DNA of 64,000 nucleotides from Cladorhizidae sp. MBARI D1340-BT2 (Eukaryota > Porifera > Demospongiae > Poecilosclerida > Cladorhizidae). The notes under the pieces are model-generated. The model had not been told where the DNA came from. It made no database searches and saw nothing but the letters and a program-made list of their open reading frames with translations. The DNA is taken from positions 36,044,101-36,108,100 of the forward strand of contig JAQNBH010000017.1 in NCBI GenBank assembly GCA_028752905.1. Direction: 5' to 3'. A program made the position numbers and the translations under genes. Shown piece after piece: positions 42,073 to 51,028 of the stretch. How positions within the stretch are numbered: the first letter of the stretch is position 1; each line of letters starts with the position of its first letter.

Positions 42073-42640
42073 TCTGACGTCCTGTTCATTCTGTTCACTC
42101 TTGCCACCCCATATCTCGACCAACTCATCGAGGGGGGTTCGCATTCTTCTCCCAAACAGTAGCTCATACGGCGAATAGCCAGTGGATTTGTGGATCGAAC
42201 CCCTATATGCCCAAAGAATAAAGGGTAAACACATATCCCATTCGATAGTACCCTTCTGTGTGAGCTTGAGAAGTAGGCGCTTGAGGGTGGAGTTAAATCT
42301 TTCGACCATCCTGTCCATTTGCGAGTGGTACGGTAAAGTCTTTATCTGTTTCATCCTTGTTCTTTCACAGAACTTCTTCATGGTGGTGGAGATAAAGTTC
42401 GATCCATTGTCACTCAGCACTTCCTTTGGCACGCCCAACCTTGAGGTTATCGCAAGCAAACATCGTATAACTGACTCCGTTGTGGTATTCCGTAATGGAA
42501 ATGCCTCCGGCCACTTAGTGGCATAATCAATAACGACCAACACATATCTGTTACCAGATTTTGTTCAACGAAGGGGGCCGAAAATGTCATGAATGGTGTA
42601 TGGATGATGGGAAATGGGTGCAAGGGTGCTCTCCTGGGGC
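42073..42640 (-). pseudogene. Element H: inverted integrase core
   Basis: On the minus strand: DIFGPLR (first Asp), a stop, VVIDYATKWPEAFPLRNTTT, VLSDNGSNFIS (second Asp), and MDRMVERFNSTLKRLL (Glu), followed by GYSPYELLFGRRMRTPLDEL. All three catalytic residues are present. It lies head-to-head against the protease part at about 42072, so the segment was inverted within the element. Confidence 0.8.
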
Positions 42641-43416
42641 AGTGTGAGAAAGGGGAACCCTCTTCCCACTCTAGGAATAATACTTCCTAACAATATCATT
42701 CTTCAGAAGAAGTCTCAGCACAACTTCTCTTTCCAGGTTCGCTTTCTTTGATGCCCAGACCTTACTATTGCTTCTTCTTCACAATAGCCTTATCTAGAGC
42801 AAGTATATAATCAACCAGAGTCTTCTCTCTCTCTCTAGACCTCTGCCCTCCTTTTCTGTATAAGGTGAGTTGATTATAATCAACAATAACAAAATGATGT
42901 ACATGACCACAACATCTATCAATACATCATTACTCCTATTGTTTTCTACCGAATTATATATATATTACACAGAGCCAGGTCAGCTCAGTTCTGAGTCTCT
43001 CTTCAGTTCGTTGAGAAGTTAGTTTGTTGAGGGGCTTGCCTTCTTTCTCCCGGCTTGTTGATTATTCCTTCTCCTTCTCTCTTTTATTTCGAAGTGTCTT
43101 GTTCTTTAATAGGCAGCCGGGTTCTCTTGTTTTGTGCCTAGGATCATTCTCCTCAGAGACTGATCTGACCAATCAGGAGTTGCTTTTTCTAACCAATCAG
43201 GGGTCTCTGCTGTTGAAGTGGGATGATCCATAGTTGCGGTTTTGGTTCTGAGTTGGTGGGTATCTCCTGCCACTTGTGGGTGTTTAGTTTGTAAACATGG
43301 TTGTGTACTGTCTACCTCCCTCTGACGTGTTTCCCCTCTAACAGCTTCCTCTCTAATAGCTGTCAGGTCTTTCTAATCTCTGACACTCCAACCTCCCTCT
43401 GACGTGTTTCCCCTCG
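42641..43416. other. Noncoding sequence left of element B
   Basis: No coding frame recognised. At 43313-43416 a segment of about 85 bp (CCTCCCTCTGACGTGTTTCC...) is repeated in tandem; element B inserted in the second copy and its remainder lies at 54922. Confidence 0.45.
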
Positions 43417-43421
43417 AACAG

Positions 43422-43975
43422 TGTCAGGCAAACCTTCCCTGACTGTTGACAAAGGAACCACCATGAACAAAGGAACCACCATGAACAAAGGAACCACCAT
43501 GAACAAAGAAACCACCATGGACAAAGAAACCAGAAACCACCATGGACAAAGAAACCACCATGGACAAAGAAACCACCATGGACAAAGAAACCACCATGGA
43601 CAAAGAAACCACCAGGGACTGGTGACCTCAAACTGAGTGCTATAAAAGAACATTGTAATTGAAATAAAGGGAGAGAAAAACACTAAGAGAAGAACTGGAA
43701 CTGAACTTGTGTAAGGAGGGATAGACTGTAAGGCTAGGCTTGTATGGTTATCTCTGTGTAATCTCTGTGTATGATTGCTGATTGAGTATATCACTTATCT
43801 TATTAATATATATACCAAGAGGGATACAGCAACTACTGGAGTTGGCTGATTTCGGGTTGGATCGAGGATCACTAGTGAGGAGAGACTGGTGAACAAGGAT
43901 CTAGCCGTCATATAAAATAGTGTCTCATGCCAATTAGTTAAAGGTTCTAATTGGATGAGAACTGATTTTATCACA
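43422..43975 (+). repeat. Element B 5' LTR
   Basis: 554 bp from TGTCAGGCAAACC to TTATCACA. The 3' LTR (54226-54916) has the same ends. AACAG flanks at 43417-43421 and 54917-54921 form the target duplication. It is shorter than the 3' LTR because about 137 bp after the first 22 bp are missing. It includes an 18-bp minisatellite (43451-43617) and a TATAAAAG box near 43642. Confidence 0.93.
43451..43617 (+). repeat. 18-bp minisatellite in element B 5' LTR
   Basis: About nine units of AAAGRAACCACCATGRAC, one with a 7-bp insertion. The frames across it encode repeated MNKGTT/MDKETT peptides, which are not genes. Confidence 0.9.
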
Positions 43976-43992
43976 TTGGTGGCAGCGTGTGG
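43976..43992 (+). promoter_or_regulatory. Element B primer-binding site
   Basis: TTGGTGGCAGCGTGTGG begins immediately after the 5' LTR; TGGTGGCAGC is shared with A, C and D. Confidence 0.65.
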
Positions 43993-44239
43993 GATAATAC
44001 TTGTTTCATCCTTCGGGAGTGGTGCATATTTCTTTTGCTTATTAATACTTGTTTCATCCTTCGGGAGTGGAGCATAATTCTTATGCTTATTATTAATACT
44101 TGTTTCATCCTTCGGGAGTGGTGCATATTTCTTTTCCTTATTATAGTCGTGTTGTGCATATTTCATAATTGTAGTGGTTGTATGTGCGACTAATATCTCT
44201 TTTCTTCACTCTTGTATCTCAACTCGTCTTTCTGAAAAA

Positions 44240-44849
44240 ATGTCACTCCCAGGAGAGGACCGACGGACAAGAAGCCAGACTACTCTGAGCTTTGCTACGC
44301 CCAGAGACACCATTGAGGAGGGGGAGGAGGATTCCCTCCACCACCACCAACCTTTTTCAACACCTGCTAACAGTCAACAGCAGGGGGTTTCGAGAACGGA
44401 GATGATGGCTACATGGCTTCAAGCAGATGAAGCATGGGCACTGAGAGAGGAAGAGAGGATGGATCGCGAAGCGCAGTACTGCTGTGAAGACCGCAACCGA
44501 CAAGAACGCCAAGAGCAACGATGGCAACAACATTTGACAGAAATGCGTAAACCGGCAAAGGAAGAACAATTACCCCCCATGCCTAAACCGACATTACACA
44601 AATATGTCGAGGGAGTAGACGACATGGGTGCTTTTTTTAGATACCTTTGAAGTAACTGCTGAAGTAGGAGGGTGGCCAAGGAGACAGTGGACTGCCTGCC
44701 TACGTAGTTCGTTGTCGGGACAGGGGATGCTGGCAGTGTCATCATTGACTGCTATGGAACAGCAGGACTATGATGTTGTCAAAGCAACCCTGCTCTCTAC
44801 ATATCAAGTCTCTACAGGAGGAGAGTATTTGAAGTTAACTTCAACCAAG
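44240..44849 (+). pseudogene. Element B gag, first part
   Basis: ATG 44240 starts MSLPGEDRRTRSQTTLSFAT, followed by a Glu/Arg/Gln-rich coiled-coil-like region and KPTLHKYVEGVDDMGAFF. A frameshift near 44640 precedes FEVTAEVGGWPRRQWTACLR. The frame is cut at 44850 by element C and continues at 50442. Confidence 0.75.
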
Positions 44850-44854
44850 GGAAC

Positions 44855-45323
44855 TGTTATGCAAGAGCCAATCTGACTCAGGACTTATCTTGCACAACGT
44901 GGTTTACCTAGCAACACAACCTACAGTTATACTCAACCAACTCAGCTGTATGCTAGGCAAGTATGCTGCCACCAGAGTCAATCTGCTCAAACTTTGTCAA
45001 GAAGAATAGAATTTTAAAACTATCTTAGATTAAAGTTGTACTTGAACAATAACTGACTGACTGAAAAACCTTGCTCTGCCAGAGCTTGTTATACTCAGCA
45101 GAGCAACCAAAAACATGACCAAATAATGTGGTGAACTTGTGTGTGAAGGTTCGTGTGAAACGTGTGAAGGTCATGTTTCAAACACTCAATTTAACAAGGT
45201 GATGCAATCTTGAACAAGATGATGCAAGCATGTATGATACAATTATATAACCACAGCATGATAATTGCATGAATAAGTATTCTGACATAAATATTGTAAT
45301 GTTTTCAGGCCTGTGGCATGACA
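44855..45323 (-). repeat. Element C 3' LTR
   Basis: 469 bp. On the minus strand it runs from TGTCATGCCACAGG to CTTGCATAACA and is preceded by the purine tract GAAGAAGAGGGGGA. Confidence 0.95.
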
Positions 45324-47716
45324 TCCCCCTCTTCTTCTAAAGGCCGAAGGCCATCATCAGGTGGTTGTCCATCTGTAGAAATCCAGGCTTGACGAGAAAG
45401 TCCATCCGCGTTTCCGTTTTTGGAGCCTGGTCTGTATCGGATAGTGTAGGTGAATGGTTGAAGACGAATAGCCCAGCGAGCAAGTTTTCCATTGGTGAGC
45501 TTGCTGGTATTGAGGAAAGAGAGAGCTCTGTGATCTGTCTCTATTGTTAAAGGTCTGCCAACTAGATAGACATCGAAGTGAGCTACAGAATCCACTATTG
45601 CTAGGCCTTCCAACTCTGTAGCACTATATCTCCTCTCTCGGTCTAACAGTTTTCTAGAGTAGAAAGCGACTGGCAACTCTTGTTCTCCACGCTGCACACT
45701 GAGGACAGCTCCAATTCCTAACATTGATGCATCAGTTTGGAGTACGAATGAGTCGGATGGTGCAGGAATAGTTAGTGCAGTGTACGAACACAAAGCCTCT
45801 CTTAGATAGTTGAATTCATCTTCCAATTCTCTTGTCCATATTACTTTCTGTGGAGCGATCTTCTTAGTTGCGTCTGTCAAAGCTATTGAATGGTTGGCAT
45901 AAGCAGGAATGAAGCGACGATAATAACCAGTAAGACCCAAAAATGATCTCACATCTGTCTTAGATTTTGGTCTTGCAAAGTCTTTGACGGCTTGCACTTT
46001 GATTTCGTCTGGTTGCACTTTTCCTCTGCCTACTACGTGGCCCAAATAGGTACATGATGCAGTTGCCCACTGACATTTACTTGGTTTGGCTGTAAGGCCA
46101 ACTTCTCTGAGTCTTTCAAGGACTAAACGTAAATGTTTGACATGATCTTCCCAAGTACGGCTGAAAACTACCACATCATCGATATAAGCTTTGGCAAAAT
46201 CCAGCATGTCATCCAGTACTACATCCATGAGATGCTGGAACGTAGCTGGAGCATTCCTAAGTCCAAATGGCATATGAGTATATTCAAACTTTCCCCATGG
46301 TGTACAAAAGGCAGTTAAAGGAATGTCGGAATCTTTTAATGGAACTTGATGGAAACCTTTGTTTAAATCCATCTTGGTGAGATAGGTGGCCTCACCCAGC
46401 TGGTCTAGAATTTCATCCACTCTCGGCATGAGGTAAGGATCAGGGACTGTCACCGAATTAATTTTTCTGAAGTCTACGCACAATCTTATGTCACCGTCTT
46501 TCTTATGCATGGGTATCATTGGTGAAGACCATGGGCTGTGAGATGGACGAATAATGCCAGTTGTTGCTAAGGTACGGACTTCAGTCCTCAGCTGGTCCTT
46601 CCATGCTGGAGCCAACCGGTAGGGAGATAATCTGATTGGTGAAGTTTCTCCTGTGTCAATGGCATGTTCCGTGATGTTAACTCTACCCGGCTCAGTCTGT
46701 ACAACATCTTTGAATTCCAAGAGAATGTTAACCATCACTTTAACTTGTTCTGTAGCTAGATCAACTCCATATGATGGAGGAGGTAAGTTGTCCTTGTCAT
46801 CTTGACTGTCTTCATCAGCAACAACAATTCTTAATACGTGTGTTTCTGGATTCTTCCAAGGACGTAGCATATTCACATGTAAGACGGAAGATCGTCTAGG
46901 ATGTTTTGGTACTGCCAGTTTGTAGTTGACTGGAGAAATTTGTTCCAACACTTCAAAAGGTCCTTCCCAGGTATCTTCTAGTTTTCCTGTCTGACCAGGG
47001 ATTCTGACTAAAACCATAGATCCACATTCGAGATCTCGGTTATGTGTAGACTTATCATAAGTCTTTTTCATCTTGGCTTTGGCTTTCTTCTCTCTTTTGC
47101 CAACAATTTCACTCATCTGTTGCATCTTCTCGCGAAGTTGTTCCACCCACTCGTGCACACTCTTCTCTGGCATATCTCCTTCCAGCCATCCTTGTTTGAG
47201 AATCTCCAATGGGCCTCGGACGTCTCTGCCGTAAATAATTTCAAATGGAGAATATCCAGTCACTGTATGAGGAGTGTTACGATAGGCAAACAGTAAAAAC
47301 TTGAGATAACTATCCCACTCATTCTGGTTAACTTCTGCTTTCCTAATCATGAGCTTGAGAGATGCATGAAAACGCTCGAGCATCCCATCAGATTGAGGAT
47401 GATAAGGAGATGTTCTCAAGCGAGAAATGTCAAGCAACTTGCATAGATGTGCATTTAGCTCTCCCATGAAAACAGAGCCTTGATCCGTAAGAACTTCATC
47501 TGGGATGCCTGTGCGCGAGAATGTCTCCATCATAGCGTCTGATACAGTTCTGACATCCACTCTCTTCAAGGCTATTGCTTCTGGATATTTGCTGGCATAA
47601 CACATAGTAGTCAAAATATATTTATATCCAGACTTTGTTCTTGGCAAAGGCCCAACAATGTCAAATGCCACACGACTAAATGGTACGTCGATTCTTGGCA
47701 GTGGAATTAGAGGAGC
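45305..47716 (-). CDS. Element C pol, second part: integrase core, RT, RNase H
   Basis: Integrase first: VAFDIVGPLPRT (Asp), VLTDQGSVFMG (Asp), SDGMLERFHASLK (Glu), then a C-terminal module (LEDTWEGPFEVLEQISPVNY). RT follows: MDLNKGFHQVPL (motif A Asp), MPFGLRNAPATFQHL, AKAYIDDVVVFS (YIDD), CTYLGHVV. RNase H is last: FVLQTDASMLG (Asp), SATELEGLAIV (Glu), IETDHRALSF (Asp), NADGLSR (Asp). Integrase before RT is the Gmr1 arrangement (known from Goodwin and Poulter's Gmr1 group, otherwise a Ty1/copia trait). All catalytic residues are present. The frame is continuous with the upstream part; only TGA 47717-47719 separates them, so the apparent start at 47671 is not a real start. Stop codon 45305-45307 lies inside the LTR. 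Confidence 0.93.
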   Translation of the reverse strand, partial: APLIPLPRIDVPFSRVAFDIVGPLPRTKSGYKYILTTMCYASKYPEAIALKRVDVRTVSDAMMETFSRTGIPDEVLTDQGSVFMGELNAHLCKLLDISRLRTSPYHPQSDGMLERFHASLKLMIRKAEVNQNEWDSYLKFLLFAYRNTPHTVTGYSPFEIIYGRDVRGPLEILKQGWLEGDMPEKSVHEWVEQLREKMQQMSEIVGKREKKAKAKMKKTYDKSTHNRDLECGSMVLVRIPGQTGKLEDTWEGPFEVLEQISPVNYKLAVPKHPRRSSVLHVNMLRPWKNPETHVLRIVVADEDSQDDKDNLPPPSYGVDLATEQVKVMVNILLEFKDVVQTEPGRVNITEHAIDTGETSPIRLSPYRLAPAWKDQLRTEVRTLATTGIIRPSHSPWSSPMIPMHKKDGDIRLCVDFRKINSVTVPDPYLMPRVDEILDQLGEATYLTKMDLNKGFHQVPLKDSDIPLTAFCTPWGKFEYTHMPFGLRNAPATFQHLMDVVLDDMLDFAKAYIDDVVVFSRTWEDHVKHLRLVLERLREVGLTAKPSKCQWATASCTYLGHVVGRGKVQPDEIKVQAVKDFARPKSKTDVRSFLGLTGYYRRFIPAYANHSIALTDATKKIAPQKVIWTRELEDEFNYLREALCSYTALTIPAPSDSFVLQTDASMLGIGAVLSVQRGEQELPVAFYSRKLLDRERRYSATELEGLAIVDSVAHFDVYLVGRPLTIETDHRALSFLNTSKLTNGKLARWAIRLQPFTYTIRYRPGSKNGNADGLSRQAWISTDGQPPDDGLRPLEEEGDVMPQA

Positions 47717-48634
47717 TCATTGATTAGAGTTTCTAGCTGCTTTCTGGCATTGAGGACAGGTAGAGCACCACTTCTTGATATCTCTTGATATGCCAGGCCA
47801 GGTGAAGTGTTTACGTAGCTTGGCTGCCGTCTTCTTTACTCCAAAATGTCCTCCTGTCTTTGTAGAATGAGCAAGCTTTATTACTGCTGGTCTCCTACCA
47901 TCAGGTACCACAACTCTCATCCAGATAGTGCCTAGTTCATCTTCTTCTTTATGAACTAATAAACCATCAATGTAACTGTATCCGGCATCTGGAACGTCAA
48001 TAAGTTGTCTTGCCGACTCCAATGTTTGATCACTCTCCTGTTCTTGGACTAGTGCATCTTTGTCTGCACTGTCATTTGCCAAAGAAGGGAGAGGTAAGTC
48101 CAATGGATCATCACTATCCGGGACTGTCTGAACTTGTTCTTCCTGTGAGAAGAGAGAATCATCAAAATTGTAGATATCACTTAGGTTGGCTCCCGACTGT
48201 GCGGTAGCTTCATCGTCCTGTTGCTGCTGGCTGTCTTCTTCAGCTGCCTGAGCTCTTGTCCTCAACACATGGGATCGAAGTTTATTCTCGGATTCGCACA
48301 TCTCTCGTAGCTCCCATGCACTATCATAACACTCAAGGTCCATGCCAAGGAGGGCATCTGCTGGTTCAACGTCTACTGTCACAGCAACGTCGCATTCCTC
48401 AAGGTTTCCTCCAATTTTGAATTGCACTCTAGCCATTGGATATGAGTGTACTGACTTGTCACCGAATCCTTGGACATTAATGTCTGCACCAAGGTACTGC
48501 TCTGGTTTCACAAGTCGTGGATGGACAATACTACAGTCGCTTCCAGCATCCAATCTTAAAAAGTTACACTGAGTTTCACCCACTTTGCCACAAACAAAAG
48601 CCACTCGATGAGGCAATATATCCTTTGTATTCTT
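47717..48634 (-). CDS. Element C pol, first part: protease and integrase zinc module
   Basis: The protease has LRLDAGSDCSIVHPRLV (active site D-A-G) and ALLGMDLE. A linker rich in Gln/Asp follows, then the integrase HHCC module (LAHSTKTGGHFGVKKT ... CSTCPQCQ). The frame ends at TGA 47717-47719; the same frame continues into the integrase core. It is in the -1 frame relative to gag. Its upstream limit is TAG 48635-48637, so entry from gag must occur by a shift downstream of that point. Confidence 0.88.
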   Translation of the reverse strand, partial: KNTKDILPHRVAFVCGKVGETQCNFLRLDAGSDCSIVHPRLVKPEQYLGADINVQGFGDKSVHSYPMARVQFKIGGNLEECDVAVTVDVEPADALLGMDLECYDSAWELREMCESENKLRSHVLRTRAQAAEEDSQQQQDDEATAQSGANLSDIYNFDDSLFSQEEQVQTVPDSDDPLDLPLPSLANDSADKDALVQEQESDQTLESARQLIDVPDAGYSYIDGLLVHKEEDELGTIWMRVVVPDGRRPAVIKLAHSTKTGGHFGVKKTAAKLRKHFTWPGISRDIKKWCSTCPQCQKAARNSNQ

Positions 48635-49698
48635 CTAGGACATTCTGGTCTTTTGTGTCCTTTCTCATGACACAGATAACATGTAGGTGTTCTTGGACCA
48701 CTATCATGCTGCTGTTTAATGTGCATTCCACTTTTATCGACCTTTCCACTAGCAGCTGAAGTAGAGATGGGTTCTCTTTTCACTTCTCTGTGCTCGAACT
48801 TTTCTCTGCTGTATGAACCATCACTATCGCGTCGGTCATACCTTGGCTGATAATTAGGTCTAGACTTCCAGGATTGTGAGGCTTGGTACTCAGTTTCCAA
48901 GTGAGCTGCCTCCATGGCTGCCTTGGGATTTCTTCCTAGGACGAACGAAGTAACATCAAATGGAAGTGTCAACAAAAATTTGTAGAGTGACAATTGGGCA
49001 ATAATATCTGTCTCATCTTTACAGCCTTCAAGTCCTCTTTTGATTTTGGCTTCTATTCGAACAACCAGCTCCTGTGCAGACTCTCCATATTTCCTCTTCA
49101 TGGTCCATAATTCTCTGCGGGCTTGCAGTACCGTGTCACCAAAGGAATCCAACAGTGTCATTTTAATGCTGTTATAGTCATTCCTCATCTCTGTTGGCAC
49201 TCTAGTGTTGTAAATGGAGTAGGCTTTGCCAGACAATTGCATTGCCAACAACCTGGCCCAACGTTCCTGCAGTTCTTCATTACATTCCATGGCTTGTTCG
49301 AATCTCTGCATGAAGTCAGCAGGCTTGTCGTTATCTGTCCACATCGGTATTGCCATTAGATTCTTCTTTTGGGACAAAATCTTTTCGGTTTGTTTGGCTT
49401 TGGAGTCTTCCAATTCCTTTAGAAGAGTCAACATACATTCCTGGCTGTGTCTGAACTGTTCCAGATCTTGTTTGCGCTGATCTTCTCTTTCTTTCTCTTT
49501 CTCTTCTCTACGTCGCTCATCACGTATCTTATCTTCTTGTCTGCTTTTCTCCATGAATATCATGAGCTGTTGCATTGTGTTGACCACATCCATTGAAGCA
49601 CCAGAGGCAAAGTCCTCTTGTTCTTTCTCTTCTTCCTCTGTGGTCAGAAGGGAATCCGTTGGAAGTAATGACTTCTTTGACTTATTACGAGCTGTCAT
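48556..49698 (-). CDS. Element C gag
   Basis: A Gag starting at MTARNKSKKSLLPTDSLLTT (ATG about 49696-49698; an upstream in-frame extension to 49728 is possible). A long charged coiled-coil (EKSRQEDKIRDERRREEKEK) precedes a SCAN-like region (QLSLYKFLLTLPFDVTSFVL, then AAMEAAHLETEYQ). A zinc knuckle CYLCHEKGHKRPEC lies near 48645-48690. The SCAN domain of vertebrates is thought to derive from Gmr1-like gag, which fits this element. The frame is intact. Confidence 0.88.
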   Translation of the reverse strand: MTARNKSKKSLLPTDSLLTTEEEEKEQEDFASGASMDVVNTMQQLMIFMEKSRQEDKIRDERRREEKEKEREDQRKQDLEQFRHSQECMLTLLKELEDSKAKQTEKILSQKKNLMAIPMWTDNDKPADFMQRFEQAMECNEELQERWARLLAMQLSGKAYSIYNTRVPTEMRNDYNSIKMTLLDSFGDTVLQARRELWTMKRKYGESAQELVVRIEAKIKRGLEGCKDETDIIAQLSLYKFLLTLPFDVTSFVLGRNPKAAMEAAHLETEYQASQSWKSRPNYQPRYDRRDSDGSYSREKFEHREVKREPISTSAASGKVDKSGMHIKQQHDSGPRTPTCYLCHEKGHKRPECPRRIQRIYCLIEWLLFVAKWVKLSVTF

Positions 49699-49972
49699 TT
49701 TGTAGACAGCCACAAATAGCCGATTCAAATATTGATAGAAGCTGACTGGCTAAGTCAAAAACAAATAAACTGCTACAATTTCTGTTATGCTCTAGTATCA
49801 GACTAGCTAAGCAATCACTGTTACGAACAATTGTTATTTCAAACAAGATAGTAGCTAACTAACTGGCGAGTACAATGTTACTGCCAAATGTCATCCAAGC
49901 GGTTATCTAATAGTATTCGGGTTAATATGCAAGCTAGTAGCTAACTGATTTGCAACCACCGCTGCCACCAAA

Positions 49973-50441
49973 TGTTATGCAAGAGCCAATCTGACTCAGG
50001 ACTTATCTTGCACAACGTGGTTTACCTAGCAACACAACCTACAGTTATACTCAACCAACTCAGCTGTATGCTAGGCAAGTATGCTGCCACCAGAGTCAAT
50101 CTGCTCAAACTTTGTCAAGAAGAATAGAATTTTAAAACTATCTTAGATTAAAGTTGTACTTGAACAATAACTGACTGACTGAAAAACCTTGCTCTGCCAG
50201 AGCTTGTTATACTCAGCAGAGCAACCAAAAACATGACCAAATAATGTGGTGAACTTGTGTGTGAAGGTTCGTGTGAAACGTGTGAAGGTCATGTTTCAAA
50301 CACTCAATTTAACAAGGTGATGCAATCTTGAACAAGATGATGCAAGCATGTATGATACAATTATATAACCACAGCATGATAATTGCATGAATAAGTATTC
50401 TGACATAAATATTGTAATGTTTTCAGGCCTGTGGCATGATA
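49973..50441 (-). repeat. Element C 5' LTR
   Basis: 469 bp. It differs from the 3' LTR only at its second base (TATCATG instead of TGTCATG). The primer-binding site TGGTGGCAGCGGTGG follows at about 49957-49970 on the minus strand. Confidence 0.95.
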
Positions 50442-51028
50442 GGAACCCTGAGAATTGGTTCCGGGACAGAAAACAATCGTTTAATCGTTGGATTCAATCC
50501 AGTGGTAAGTCCCAATATGACACGTTATTAATCGAATTAACGTTGCAGAAACTTCCTCGATGGCTAGAAGCGAGAATGAGGCAGCTCAATACAGCCTCTT
50601 ATGAAGACCTGCTGTAGTACGCTATCTGAGCTCATCCAGAGGAGAGAAGGAAGTAGCCTCAACACAGAAACCTGAGCAGAAAAGGAGTTGGAGAAGCGCA
50701 ACTAATGAGAGCCGTGAAGCCAACGAGAGAGGCAGACGTTTTCCACCTAGCCGCAGGGATGAGCGCTACAAAGGTAACACTAATAGTAGGATGATGCAAG
50801 GGAAATAAGCTAAACCGCTGGAGTGTTATCGTTGTGGGAAACCTGGGCATATGAAAAGAGATTATGTTGTCAAGTTGGAAAAAGCAAACTGTGGGATAAT
50901 TAAATGTGAGAAAGTACCAGCTTGGTCTCGCAATGTGAAGGTCAATGGTAAACCAGCAGTAGCGTTGCTTGATACAGGGTGCACGAAGACCATAGTACAT
51001 CCTAGGCAAATACAAAAGATTACCTACC
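50442..51028 (+). pseudogene. Element B gag end, zinc knuckle and protease
   Basis: Continues gag after element C: NPENWFRDRKQSFNRWIQSS, then frame breaks near 50613-50630 and 50808. The knuckle reads CYRCGKPGHMKRDY, so the last Cys is Tyr. The protease active site is VALLDTGCTKTIVHP (about 50961-51005). A frameshift around 51030-51100 leads into the next frame. Confidence 0.8.

Larger units (their letters stand above)
44855..50441 (-). mobile_element. Element C: young Gmr1-type LTR retrotransposon nested in B
   Basis: 5587 bp, flanked by GGAAC at 44850-44854 and 50442-50446. LTRs are 469 bp each and read as identical apart from one terminal base. Gag and pol lie on the minus strand, with pol in the order protease, integrase, RT, RNase H. 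Only one in-frame stop and the gag/pol frame change interrupt it. It is the youngest LTR insertion in the window. Confidence 0.95.

Noticed and set aside
43451..43617. Possible CRISPR-like array
   Set aside because: Units are head-to-tail 18-mers without spacers, in an LTR of a eukaryotic retrotransposon.
43421..43794. Frames encoding MNKGTT/HGGFFV/WWFLC repeats in element B LTRs
   Set aside because: All frames of an 18-bp minisatellite inside an LTR; not proteins.
44854..44876. Element C left LTR as part of gag of B
   Set aside because: The frame of B crosses into LTR sequence for a few codons by chance; the GGAAC duplication sets the border.
47042..47296. Plus-strand frames across 45.3-49.7 kb
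   Set aside because: Antisense shadows of the gag and pol frames of element C.
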